Positions 7,232 to 13,817 of a DNA stretch of 52,067 nucleotides are shown piece by piece (position 1 is the stretch's first letter; each line of letters starts with the position of its first letter). The notes beneath the pieces were generated by a model, which saw only the letters and a program-made list of their open reading frames with translations, searched no databases and was not told where the DNA came from. The stretch covers positions 1 to 52,067 of the forward strand of contig NZ_BPQX01000035.1 of NCBI RefSeq assembly GCF_022179525.1. The letters run 5' to 3'. The position numbers and the translations under genes are program-made. Source of the stretch: Methylobacterium persicinum (GTDB lineage Bacteria > Pseudomonadota > Alphaproteobacteria > Rhizobiales > Beijerinckiaceae).

Positions 7232-7232
7232 A

Positions 7233-8018
7233 ATGGCTTACCCCAAACAGTTCCCCGCAGCCGGTCATCGAGAGGTGAGGTTGACCGCACAGGACCACGA
7301 CGAAACCATCGGCCCCCAAAATTGGGATCAGCTCAAGCCGGTCTACCACGACCCCGAGAAGATAGGTTGTCCCCGCACTACCCTAGCCGCCCTCGCCAAG
7401 CATCTACCCGTCTTCCGCAGGCCCGACTTCATCATCGGAACGGCAACGCCAGCCGAGCGGACCGCAACCGGTGTCATCCAGATCGGCTACTTCTCCCTTT
7501 TCCGGGAGGCAGAAGCGTTGATGCGAGACGCCTATGCCTACGGGTGGGTTCGCGACTTCGACTGGTTGACTTGGTCGGAAACGCCCGAGGGAGCGTACCT
7601 CCTCGAAGATCCCTGTGCCTTGATAGAGGCCGAACGGGATGATCTCGCCCGTGTCGTCACAGTCTGTATGAGATCGGCACACTGGGGATCCGAAGCTCTC
7701 GAAGGCTATCACCAGAGCGGGCTGCTCGTACGGATCCTCGAGCGGGCCGCGGTGCTACATGCCAACCGAGTAGGTCGAACGTTGTTGATCCGAGATTTCC
7801 AAGTCGGTGTCAGGTGCAGTCCACCACTGGATATGGAGCTTGTCCGGTCCCTCATATCCCCGTGGCAGGCAGCCATCGATACGATGTGTGATTCCTACCT
7901 GAAGGCAAGCGCACAGAAGGCCCTCTACGAGCGGTACGACGGCTACGAGGGTATTCTGACATCTCTTCTGGAACGGGACATCGCGCAGCAGGCAGCTTTC
8001 GACCAGCGCAACATTTGA
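7233..8018 (+). CDS. DUF6508 domain-containing protein
   Basis: A 261-residue soluble protein. The central part (about residues 85-185) matches what I recall of the DUF6508 pattern: AEALMRDAYAYGWVRDFDWLTW, ETPEGAYLLEDPCALIEAERDDLARVVT, and a later GLLVRILERAAVL. The function of the family is unknown; it occurs in accessory regions. The ATG at 7,233 has no ribosome site because the palindrome lies directly before it. A TTG at 7,281, with AGAGG 5 nt upstream, is an alternative start; otherwise translation is leaderless or controlled by the palindrome. It is transcribed divergently from the HTH-reverse transcriptase operon, so the two may share control. Confidence 0.8.
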   Translation: MAYPKQFPAAGHREVRLTAQDHDETIGPQNWDQLKPVYHDPEKIGCPRTTLAALAKHLPVFRRPDFIIGTATPAERTATGVIQIGYFSLFREAEALMRDAYAYGWVRDFDWLTWSETPEGAYLLEDPCALIEAERDDLARVVTVCMRSAHWGSEALEGYHQSGLLVRILERAAVLHANRVGRTLLIRDFQVGVRCSPPLDMELVRSLISPWQAAIDTMCDSYLKASAQKALYERYDGYEGILTSLLERDIAQQAAFDQRNI

Positions 8019-8170
8019 GACTTGAGCTTACACTTAAAGGTGCTCGGCTAGATCCACTCCCGTGAAGGCCAATGTCCTCAACTTGCGGTTCTCATATGAC
8101 GGATCCGAGGGTAGCTTTCTACGGTCCCGCAGCGGTCCCTGGCACGGTCTCCGAGGCGTCTACGAAGGGT

Positions 8171-8419
8171 CTACGACATCCACCCGGGACCCCTACCTAT
8201 GCTCTGAGCCAACGGTCCCCAGGGAACGTCGTACCCCGATCCGCCCCATGAGAGCCCGTCCTCACCGGCCTTTATCATGAAAATTGGGATGTGTGCGTTC
8301 ACAGCCGTTCTATAATCGATCAGAGATCGCGCAATCCGAGAGGCATTCATCGGAGCATGTAGCGTAAGTGCATCGAACGCTAGGACCCACTCACGCGCAA
8401 TTAATTGCGGGAGGAGCAT
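8171..8419 (-). CDS. Possible 82-residue protein, unknown
   Basis: An open frame from an ATG at 8,419 gives 82 residues (MLLPQLIAREWVLAFDALTL...), with a fairly protein-like composition (LIDYRTAVNAHIPIFMIKAG). The palindrome at 8,396 falls inside its first codons and is read as QLIA. There is no ribosome site and codon use is not biased like the neighbours, so this may be fortuitous or a decayed gene. It lies just downstream of the dehalogenase-like gene in the same direction. Confidence 0.25.
   Translation of the reverse strand: MLLPQLIAREWVLAFDALTLHAPMNASRIARSLIDYRTAVNAHIPIFMIKAGEDGLSWGGSGYDVPWGPLAQSIGRGPGWMS
8396..8409. repeat. CGCAATTAATTGCG palindrome, copy 4
   Basis: A perfect 14-bp palindrome; the left flank keeps the extended CGCGCAATT consensus, the right flank changes to GG. 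Confidence 0.7.
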
Positions 8420-8537
8420 GTCCGCGATGGGTGGATTTCTGCCAATCCGCTGCCGGTCGAAAACCGCGGGTATCAGACATTGCCGTCGCACCCGCGCGCG
8501 TGCCCTATGCGAACCCACAGACTGGCTCCGAAGCCGT

Positions 8538-9236
8538 TCAAGAGACCGACAGCATGTCGGGCAAGCCGGTGAGGTCATCCAGCTTGGCGTGCGGCGGCCA
8601 GTCCGGGTTCAGCGGTTCGCCAACCCGGTCGATCCATACAGACCGAATGCCGAGTTCGTGGCAGACCTTGAGGTCGGTGAACTGCCCCATGCCGACGTGC
8701 ACGGTCTCCTCCTTCGTCACTCCCAGGGTAGCGTAGGCGTGTAGGAAGAGGCGGTGGTCTGGCTTGTAGGCTTGGGCCTGCTCGGCGGTGACGACGAAGT
8801 CGATTGGCACTCCGATCGCTGCGATTGAGCCAGCAATCAGGTCGTCGTCCGTATTGCTGATGACCGCGAGCCGGTAGCGCGCGCGCAAGCGATGAAGCGC
8901 GGCGGGAACGTCAGGGTGCGGCTCGATCCGGCGAAGGGTCGATAGCAGCATCTCCTCGTCGTCGGGCTCCGCTGCATGACCGGCCTCGGCGAGGGCTACA
9001 GCGAGGGCAGACCGCAGAACGGACTTGTAGTCGCAGTAGGGCGGGCGCTGCTGCCGCTCTACGGCAGCGCTGCGCAGCCGATCAGCCAGAGCGACCGATT
9101 GCTTTTGCGCCTCAGGCTCCGTGAGGCGTCCGGCCAGGATCGCGCGGGCCGCAGACCGGACAGCGTCATGCCACCGGACCAGGGTGCCGTAGCAGTCGAA
9201 GGTGATCACCTTCGGAACAGGTTGCAGTTGCAGCAT
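8538..9236 (-). CDS. HAD-superfamily hydrolase, type II haloacid dehalogenase-like
   Basis: A 232-residue protein with the HAD motifs in order: TFDCYGTL near residue 12 (motif I, nucleophile Asp), VISNTDDDL (motif II, SNxxDD), YKPDHRLF (motif III lysine) and a late HVGMGQFTDL region where motif IV normally sits. The cap insertion between motifs I and II is helical, as in L-2-haloacid dehalogenases. The ATG at 9,236 (MLQLQPVPKVITFDCYG) is preferred over a TTG at 9,281. The substrate cannot be told from sequence. It is unusual cargo for an island and may be a general phosphatase or dehalogenase; palindrome copies 4 and 5 flank the gene. Confidence 0.88.
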   Translation of the reverse strand: MLQLQPVPKVITFDCYGTLVRWHDAVRSAARAILAGRLTEPEAQKQSVALADRLRSAAVERQQRPPYCDYKSVLRSALAVALAEAGHAAEPDDEEMLLSTLRRIEPHPDVPAALHRLRARYRLAVISNTDDDLIAGSIAAIGVPIDFVVTAEQAQAYKPDHRLFLHAYATLGVTKEETVHVGMGQFTDLKVCHELGIRSVWIDRVGEPLNPDWPPHAKLDDLTGLPDMLSVS

Positions 9237-9423
9237 TATCGGTCCCAACGGACGGTCCACGCGAACTATCCCTGCCCACAACGTCCACTGTCCACCCCTG
9301 GGTCAAAGTTGTCGGACGGCCAATGAATGGCTGCTTATGGGAAGCGCCCATGGAGCCCCGAGCGGCCAGGTTGGGTCGGAAATTGCCGTAGATGCGACTA
9401 CCCACTCGTACGGCGTACGGGGC

Positions 9424-9451
9424 AGCCTTCCGCAATTAATTGCGGAAGGCT
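9424..9451. repeat. Palindrome copy 5, extended to a perfect 28 bp
   Basis: The CGCAATTAATTGCG core is here the centre of a 28-bp perfect palindrome with arms AGCCTTCCGCAATT. It lies between the divergent dehalogenase-like and HNH genes. It could form a stable hairpin, but no T-run follows, so a terminator is less likely than a protein site. Confidence 0.75.
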
Positions 9452-9538
9452 CGGCTTTTGGAGCTTTCGAACTGAACCATGCTTGGCCGACGGCGCAAGT
9501 CGTAGCTCCAGCACGGGGATGTCTGACCGAAGTGGATG

Positions 9539-9561
9539 CCATATAGCTTCGCTTTATATGG
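9539..9561. promoter_or_regulatory. Operator-like inverted repeat upstream of HNH paralog 2
   Basis: CCATATA and TATATGG arms separated by 9 nt, ending 19 bp before the ATG of the HNH gene at 9,581. The matching position upstream of HNH paralog 1 lacks it. It could be an operator or promoter element. Confidence 0.4.
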
Positions 9562-9580
9562 ACCACACACGTGACCAGCT

Positions 9581-10009
9581 ATGCCGATCCGGCGCGAGCA
9601 CCGCTTCTTCTACCCCATCGACTGGCCGCAACTCTCAGCGGTGATCCGCTTCCGGCGCGCCAAGGGCCGCTGCGAGGCGTGCGGACGCCCGCACGGGGAA
9701 ACCGTCTGGCATCTCGGAGATGGGCGCTGGTGGGACGTGCAAGCCGGTTCCTGGCGCGATGGAGCGGGCCAGCTCGTCTGCCTCGTGGTCGGGGAGGACG
9801 ACGTGCTTGGGTCCGTCCGGACAACACGGGTGGTCCTAGCTGCGGCTCACCGCAACCACGATACTTCCGACAACCGGGGCGTGAACCTCATCGCGGTCTG
9901 CCAGCGGTGCCACATGAACCACGACCGGCCGGAGCATAAGCGCCGGCGGTGGCGGACGCTGTTCCGGCGGAAGGCGGCAGGGGATTTGTTCGGCGGTCCC
10001 TACACTTAA
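9581..10009 (+). CDS. HNH-type zinc protein, paralog 2
   Basis: A 142-residue paralog of the protein at 3,054 with the same start (MPIRREHRFFYPIDWP), the CEAC pair, the HNH block (AAAHRNHDTSDNRGVNL, CQRCHMNHDR) and the same tail (RWRTLFRRKAAGDLFGGPY). The middle (about residues 40-80) is different and acidic, so the proteins may recognise different targets. DNA similarity is high over the first ~75 bases. The duplication brackets the toxin-antitoxin, reverse transcriptase, DUF6508 and dehalogenase cargo. A nuclease role is inferred from the HNH motif only. Confidence 0.8.
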   Translation: MPIRREHRFFYPIDWPQLSAVIRFRRAKGRCEACGRPHGETVWHLGDGRWWDVQAGSWRDGAGQLVCLVVGEDDVLGSVRTTRVVLAAAHRNHDTSDNRGVNLIAVCQRCHMNHDRPEHKRRRWRTLFRRKAAGDLFGGPYT

Positions 10010-10061
10010 GCCATCGTTCGTCAATTTCGATCCGCACCGGCTCCAGACGAATGATCGGGAT

Positions 10062-10529
10062 ATGTCATGCTTAAGCACGCTAACCAAAATCAAGCCATCT
10101 CAGATTTTGTCTCTGCTTGATCACAGTGTGTTACGTCAGTCTGAATATGTTATTGTAGATGAAGCCGATCAAAATGATTGGATATCGACTATGTTCGGAT
10201 ATCTGCGACGCTTGTTGACTGACCCTGATGCCCTTCAGCGTCAGATCAAGGGCAACTTGCAAGAGATCGAGGAACGCTTGTCACAACGCATGCTCGCGAT
10301 AGAGCAACGACTGGATGAGAACGAGCAAGTGCTTCGCCGCCTTGGGCACCAAGTCGCGCGGATCGAGGGGCGCACCTCTTTTCCGAACCCTGCCGATCTC
10401 CCTCCCGGAAGCAAGGTTGGACGCCCCTGGGGAGCTGTTGGCACAGTCGAAACCGAACCAGCGCTCGGGCCGAGGTTTGAAGTGATTTCCGGTACCCCCA
10501 CTCCTCTGCAGCAAACCAAACCGCTCTGA
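10062..10529 (+). CDS. Hypothetical protein with a central coiled coil
   Basis: A 155-residue protein. Residues about 60-105 form a charged coiled coil (LQRQIKGNLQEIEERLSQRM, AIEQRLDENEQVLRRLGHQV), followed by a proline-rich, likely disordered C-terminus. The N-terminal ~45 residues are AT-richer; an alternative start is the ATG at 10,191 (MFGYLRRLLTDPDALQRQ), which begins just before the coil and may be the true one. No family recognised. It follows the second HNH gene by 52 bp in the same direction. Confidence 0.55.
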   Translation: MSCLSTLTKIKPSQILSLLDHSVLRQSEYVIVDEADQNDWISTMFGYLRRLLTDPDALQRQIKGNLQEIEERLSQRMLAIEQRLDENEQVLRRLGHQVARIEGRTSFPNPADLPPGSKVGRPWGAVGTVETEPALGPRFEVISGTPTPLQQTKPL

Positions 10530-10596
10530 TGCTGCTAATCGCAGCAATTGGCCGGGTCAGAACGGTGATTGGCATTGCCTCAAGGCGGCGAGCAAG

Positions 10597-10896
10597 ATGG
10601 AGGTGTTGGGTCGGACCTTGCGTATGATCGACGCGTTGACAGAGATGAACGCTCAACTCTCACCCACGCTCGATCCTGCCCGTTTGGCCATCACGGAGTC
10701 GGCCCTCGCGGTAGCCGACGGCCTTTGGCGGGCTGAGATGCGCCGAAACTACGGGCCAGACGGAGTTCTAACCTATGCCTTCTCGCCAGAAGGCCAGGGC
10801 GACCTCGGAACACCGCTCCGACGGACTTATGAGGCTCGGCGTATCGCAGTCGCGCTATGGCGCCACGAGCGGCAACGGGCGCCGCTGCTGGCTTGA
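10597..10896 (+). CDS. Hypothetical protein, small and helical
   Basis: A 99-residue protein (MEVLGRTLRMIDALTEMNAQ...) with helical segments and a basic C-terminus (YEARRIAVALWRHERQRAP). A later start at the ATG at 10,624 (MIDALTEMNAQ) is possible. Codon use resembles other GC-rich genes in the window. I do not recognise it. Its last 42 bases overlap, tail to tail, the end of the lipoprotein gene on the other strand. Confidence 0.55.
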   Translation: MEVLGRTLRMIDALTEMNAQLSPTLDPARLAITESALAVADGLWRAEMRRNYGPDGVLTYAFSPEGQGDLGTPLRRTYEARRIAVALWRHERQRAPLLA

Positions 10897-11313
10897 GCCA
10901 TAGCGGAAAGTGGAAGTGCGTCCTGATCGCTCAGTGAACGTCCCTTCTCCATGATCGGCCCAAGCAATCGTCACGGTGCCATGTAGAATGCCGTCGCCGG
11001 TACAATCGACGCCGATCGGAACGGAAGAGTGCTCCTGATCGAGAGTGAAGCCGCCGCTGCAGACTGAGAGGCCCCTCGCATCCCGACTGGAGAAATCAAC
11101 ACGCAGGATGCGAACAGCGGCGTGTCCCGTCAGGATCGTGCCGTCGGCCCGTTGGATTTCGAACGGGAGTGTGTCGAGGCCGTAGGTGCTGCCGCCCTTG
11201 TCATCGCCAATCTGTATGCTCGGCGCGATTTCACCCCCGCAAGCGGATATCAGGGTCAGCACAGTGCCCGCGCAGACGCAGCAGGCGCGGTGTCTGATCT
11301 TTCCCCCATCCAT
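10855..11313 (-). CDS. Predicted lipoprotein, unknown function
   Basis: A 152-residue protein starting at an ATG at 11,313 (MDGGKIRHRACCVCAGTVLT) with a classic lipoprotein signal: basic n-region, hydrophobic core and lipobox LISAC followed by GG, so the lipid would be added at about Cys25. The mature part is beta-rich with a Cys pair (LSVCSGGF, GVDCTGDG) that could form a disulfide. A longer frame upstream has non-coding composition. It would be anchored to a membrane on the periplasmic side. No family is recognised. It converges with and slightly overlaps the upstream plus-strand gene. Confidence 0.7.
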   Translation of the reverse strand: MDGGKIRHRACCVCAGTVLTLISACGGEIAPSIQIGDDKGGSTYGLDTLPFEIQRADGTILTGHAAVRILRVDFSSRDARGLSVCSGGFTLDQEHSSVPIGVDCTGDGILHGTVTIAWADHGEGTFTERSGRTSTFRYGSSQQRRPLPLVAP

Positions 11314-11468
11314 CACGCCGTCGGCCCCTGACCCGTCAGTCGCTAGCTCAAGCAGCTCTACCTTCAGCAGGAATTCGCTAGTGTGTCTGGCGGCCAAGGT
11401 CACCCGCTGCCCCTCGGCAGCATTTCCCTTCCGAGCGTGAGGCCGGCGCGTGGCCTTCCACAGCACTG

Positions 11469-11609
11469 ATGATCGGCGCGGAGCCGGCGCGCGACGTCGA
11501 GGCCAACCGGATCCTATTCGAGCGGACATCCGGCTATCGGAACGGGCCAGGGCAGGCTTGGGGCGTGCCGGTGTGGGAGTACGCGCGAGCCCGAGCCGTG
11601 CGGCCCTAA
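11469..11609 (+). CDS. Possible 46-residue protein or gene remnant
   Basis: A short frame from an ATG at 11,469 (MIGAEPARDVEANRILFERT) to a TAA at 11,607, with protein-like composition (QAWGVPVWEYARARAV). There is no clear ribosome site, and the frame stays open upstream, so it may be the C-terminal remnant of a larger gene. Confidence 0.3.
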   Translation: MIGAEPARDVEANRILFERTSGYRNGPGQAWGVPVWEYARARAVRP

Positions 11610-11743
11610 CCGCAGCAGCCATCACCTTCACTGCAGTTAGAAAGCGGCATAGCTTATGACTGGTCCCTTGCGTGGGACCCGCCGGCCCGATCTTGGAGGC
11701 CCCTCAACCGAATGGGTCGGGTCGGCAGCTCATTTTCGCTTGG

Positions 11744-11908
11744 CTACGTTGTGGCGATCAGCACACGCTTACGCGCTTCCGTCGCGCGGACCTTGCCAGC
11801 GGAACAGGGCATATTTTCCAAAATCTGCTCGGCGATCTGCCGCGCGGCTGCGTCGCCTGAGTGTACATCGGCGTCGAACCATGACCCCGGCAAAATTCTC
11901 GCTAACAA
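11744..11908 (-). CDS. Possible gene remnant next to the IS block
   Basis: A minus-strand frame of about 54 codons with convincing protein-like content (ILPGSWFDADVHSGDAAARQ, then AEQILENMPCSAGKVRATEA) ending at a TAG at 11,744. Only TTG starts are available, and the frame runs upstream toward the 36-bp palindrome. It looks like a C-terminal remnant of a gene cut by the insertion events to its right. The family is unknown. Confidence 0.35.
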   Translation of the reverse strand: MLARILPGSWFDADVHSGDAAARQIAEQILENMPCSAGKVRATEARKRVLIATT

Positions 11909-11937
11909 GCTGTTAGAACATGAAAATACGCAATTTG

Positions 11938-11973
11938 GGTGGGGTCACGATCGGCGCCGATCGTGACCCCACC
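11938..11973. repeat. Perfect 36-bp palindrome
   Basis: The arms start GGTGGGGTCACGATCGGC and are fully self-complementary with no spacer. It lies 57 bp from the truncated end of the IS256-family transposase gene. A sequence related to its arm, GATCGGCGTCGAATGATGCC read on the minus strand, occurs at the break point itself. This suggests two transposon ends joined head to head, or a target-site structure. Confidence 0.65.
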
Positions 11974-12030
11974 TATCAGCGCGTTTCAGATGATCCTGCA
12001 ATGAGTTAAGTGGGCTTGTGGGAGGGGGCA

Positions 12031-12717
12031 TCATTCGACGCCGATCGACAGCTTGACCCCGCGCAGGCCGCGGCGCGCCAGCTTGCGGAGAAAGTCCGTC
12101 CAGAACGTCTCGGCCTCGGAGGGGCCGACATCCATGCCAAGCACCTCGCGACGGCCGTCAGTGTTCACGCCCACCGCCACGATCACGGCGACCGAGACGA
12201 TGCGGCCGTCCTGGCGCACCTTCACGTAAGTCGCATCAATCCAGAGGTAGGGCCACTCGCCCTCGATGGGCCGATCGAGGAATGCGCCGACCCGCTCGTC
12301 GATCTCCTGGCAGAGCCGGCTGACTTGGCTCTTCGACACGCCTGTGCCGCCCATCGCTTGGACGAGGTCATTAACCGAGCGGGTCGAGATGCCCTGGATG
12401 TAGGCCTCCTGGATCACAGCCGTGAGCGCCTTTTCAGCCATCCGGCGCGGTTCCAAGAAAGCCAGGAAGTACGAGCCCTTACGCAGCTTGGGGATGCGCA
12501 ACTCCACCGTGCCAGCGCGCGTCTGCCAGTCCCGGTCACGATAGCCGTTGCGCTGGACCAGCCGCTCTGCGCTCTTCTCGCCATGGGCCGCGCCGGTCAG
12601 GCCACCGACCTCCAGCTCCATCAGGCGTTCGGCCGCAAAGCCGATCATCTCGCGCAGGAGATCTGTGTCGGCGCTCTTCTCTATCAGCCCGCGCAGGGCC
12701 ATCATCTCGTCGGTCAT
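12031..12717 (-). pseudogene. Truncated IS256-family transposase
   Basis: The 228 residues correspond to the N-terminal half of an IS256/mutator-family transposase (usual length about 400). Visible are the N-terminal helical part, the [21 protein letters not shown] segment and the first catalytic aspartate in [11 protein letters not shown]. The protein stops after [13 protein letters not shown], just before the expected second aspartate (usually in a SDAHEG-type motif), so the enzyme is dead. The 5' flank up to about 12,880, containing ACCACCATCAGGGACACGAC, is probably one terminal end of the element; the other end is missing. Confidence 0.85.
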
Positions 12718-13048
12718 CGGGGGTCTCTCGGTTTCGAGGTTGGTGCTCGCAACCCGACCCTACCCGGCAACCCCCGATGACCACCCCGCGAGAGATCCCG
12801 CCTGCTACAGCCCTGTGAAGGGCGCGCAGGCGGGCTCTCCCGCTACCGGCGAGCTACACCACCATCAGGGACACGACCCAGGCGTCTCCGCCTGGGAACG
12901 CCTCGCCCAACCCGGTTCGGACGAGAGGACGGCCTTGTCGCATCCCCGAGGACTCCGGTCGAAGCGACTGCCCCGGACGGCAGACCGGCGGCCCGCACGC
13001 AAGCGATGGACTATGTGGTGCTCGGATACCTAAAAACGCGACATTCCG

Positions 13049-13067
13049 TGCGGAGGGGTTTGCGGGG
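13049..13067 (+). repeat. 19-bp direct repeat, copy 1
   Basis: TGCGGAGGGGTTTGCGGGG, repeated exactly at 13,236-13,254, 187 bp away. Probably leftover ends of insertion elements. Confidence 0.6.
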
Positions 13068-13235
13068 AGGTATTCCGGGACGAGATGGATTTGGGACGCA
13101 CCGGAAGGAATGAAACGGCATTCGATGCCTTCGCGGCGACTGATTTGCTCCTTCGCGGCCCGTTGAATAGTCCTGGACAAACTATTCGGTTTAATTCTAT
13201 TCGCAGGGCTAATCTCGCTTATCAACTCGTCTTGT

Positions 13236-13254
13236 TGCGGAGGGGTTTGCGGGG
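13236..13254 (+). repeat. 19-bp direct repeat, copy 2
   Basis: Second exact copy of TGCGGAGGGGTTTGCGGGG, close to the 3' end of the IS5-family remnant, so it may be part of that element's terminal region. Confidence 0.6.
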
Positions 13255-13315
13255 TAGTTTTGGGCGGCGCTGTACACTTCGCGCGGGCGCGAGTTCGATT
13301 TCTGCAGGGGCCTTG

Positions 13316-13793
13316 TTAGAATCTGGACTCGGAGCACCGGAACGCGATGGCGGTGGTTAGAGCGAGGGCAGAGGCGTAGTTCCGGGCGAGCTTGTCGTAT
13401 CGTGTGGCGATGCGAGAAAGTCTTTGAGGCTGTAGAACATTGCCTCGATGCGCCAGCGTTCCCGATAGCTGGACCTGTCATGGGGGACCCGGCGCTTGCG
13501 ACCGCTGTTGCCCGGCATGACTGGCGTGACCCCACTTTGCGAAGGTCGGTGCGCTGCCAATCGGCATCATAAACCTTGTCAGCGTTAAGCGGCTGATCCG
13601 GCTCGGCGCCTCGGCCAGCCCTGCTGGGGCATTCGGCACGTCGCTGGCGTTGCCCGGTGTCAGCAGAAGGATGCCGGGCCGGCCGAGAACATCGGTGACG
13701 GCGTGGATCTTGGTCGGTTGCCCCCGCGCGACGGACCGATGGCCTGCGCCCTCGCCCCCTTGGAGGCGAGGAGACATCACGATCCGAGTTCAT
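13316..13793 (-). pseudogene. IS5-family transposase remnant with frameshifts
   Basis: Pieces of an IS5-family OrfB transposase are spread over several frames: GQPTKIHAVTDVLGRPGILL and LTPGNASDV (about 13,600-13,780), then ADKVYDADW in a second frame, then GVTPVMPG, YRERWRIEAMFYSLKDF in a third (about 13,390-13,550), then TRYDKLARNYASALALTTAI back in another frame to a TAA at 13,316. The N-terminal part is missing where the integrase gene begins. The catalytic D and E regions are recognisable, but at least three frameshifts disable the gene. Confidence 0.8.
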
Positions 13794-13817
13794 CGCCAGA
13801 CGGTAATAACGAGCGCG

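Larger units (their letters stand above)
6925..7232. other. Structured intergenic region upstream of the reverse transcriptase operon; candidate ncRNA
   Basis: No convincing gene is present. Three hairpins sit in a row: AACGTCGT/ACGACGTT (7,024-7,044, 8-bp stem, 5-nt loop), GACCA/TGGTC (7,048-7,064) and TGTCT/AGACA (7,071-7,086), followed on the plus strand by seven T (7,093-7,099). On the minus strand a TTGACA (7,076-7,081) could be a -35 box for the HTH-RT operon. Two copies of the island palindrome (7,134 and 7,216) lie beyond. This would be the place for a template or partner RNA of the reverse transcriptase. Confidence 0.4.
8019..8537. other. Intergenic gap with one palindrome copy and a doubtful small gene
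   Basis: This 519-bp stretch between the convergent DUF6508 and dehalogenase-like genes holds one palindrome copy (8,396) and one possible small minus-strand gene (8,171-8,419). No other supported feature is seen. Confidence 0.4.
12718..13315. other. IS flanks and non-coding spacer
   Basis: This stretch holds the presumed terminal region of the IS256 remnant (to about 12,880), a short perfect hairpin (CCAGGCG/CGCCTGG, about 12,880-12,897), and two copies of a 19-bp direct repeat at 13,049 and 13,236. No intact gene is supported. Confidence 0.4.

Noticed and set aside
12010-12780. 256-codon plus-strand frame across the IS256 remnant
   Set aside because: The opposite strand has clear IS256 transposase sequence; the plus-strand frame is a shadow.
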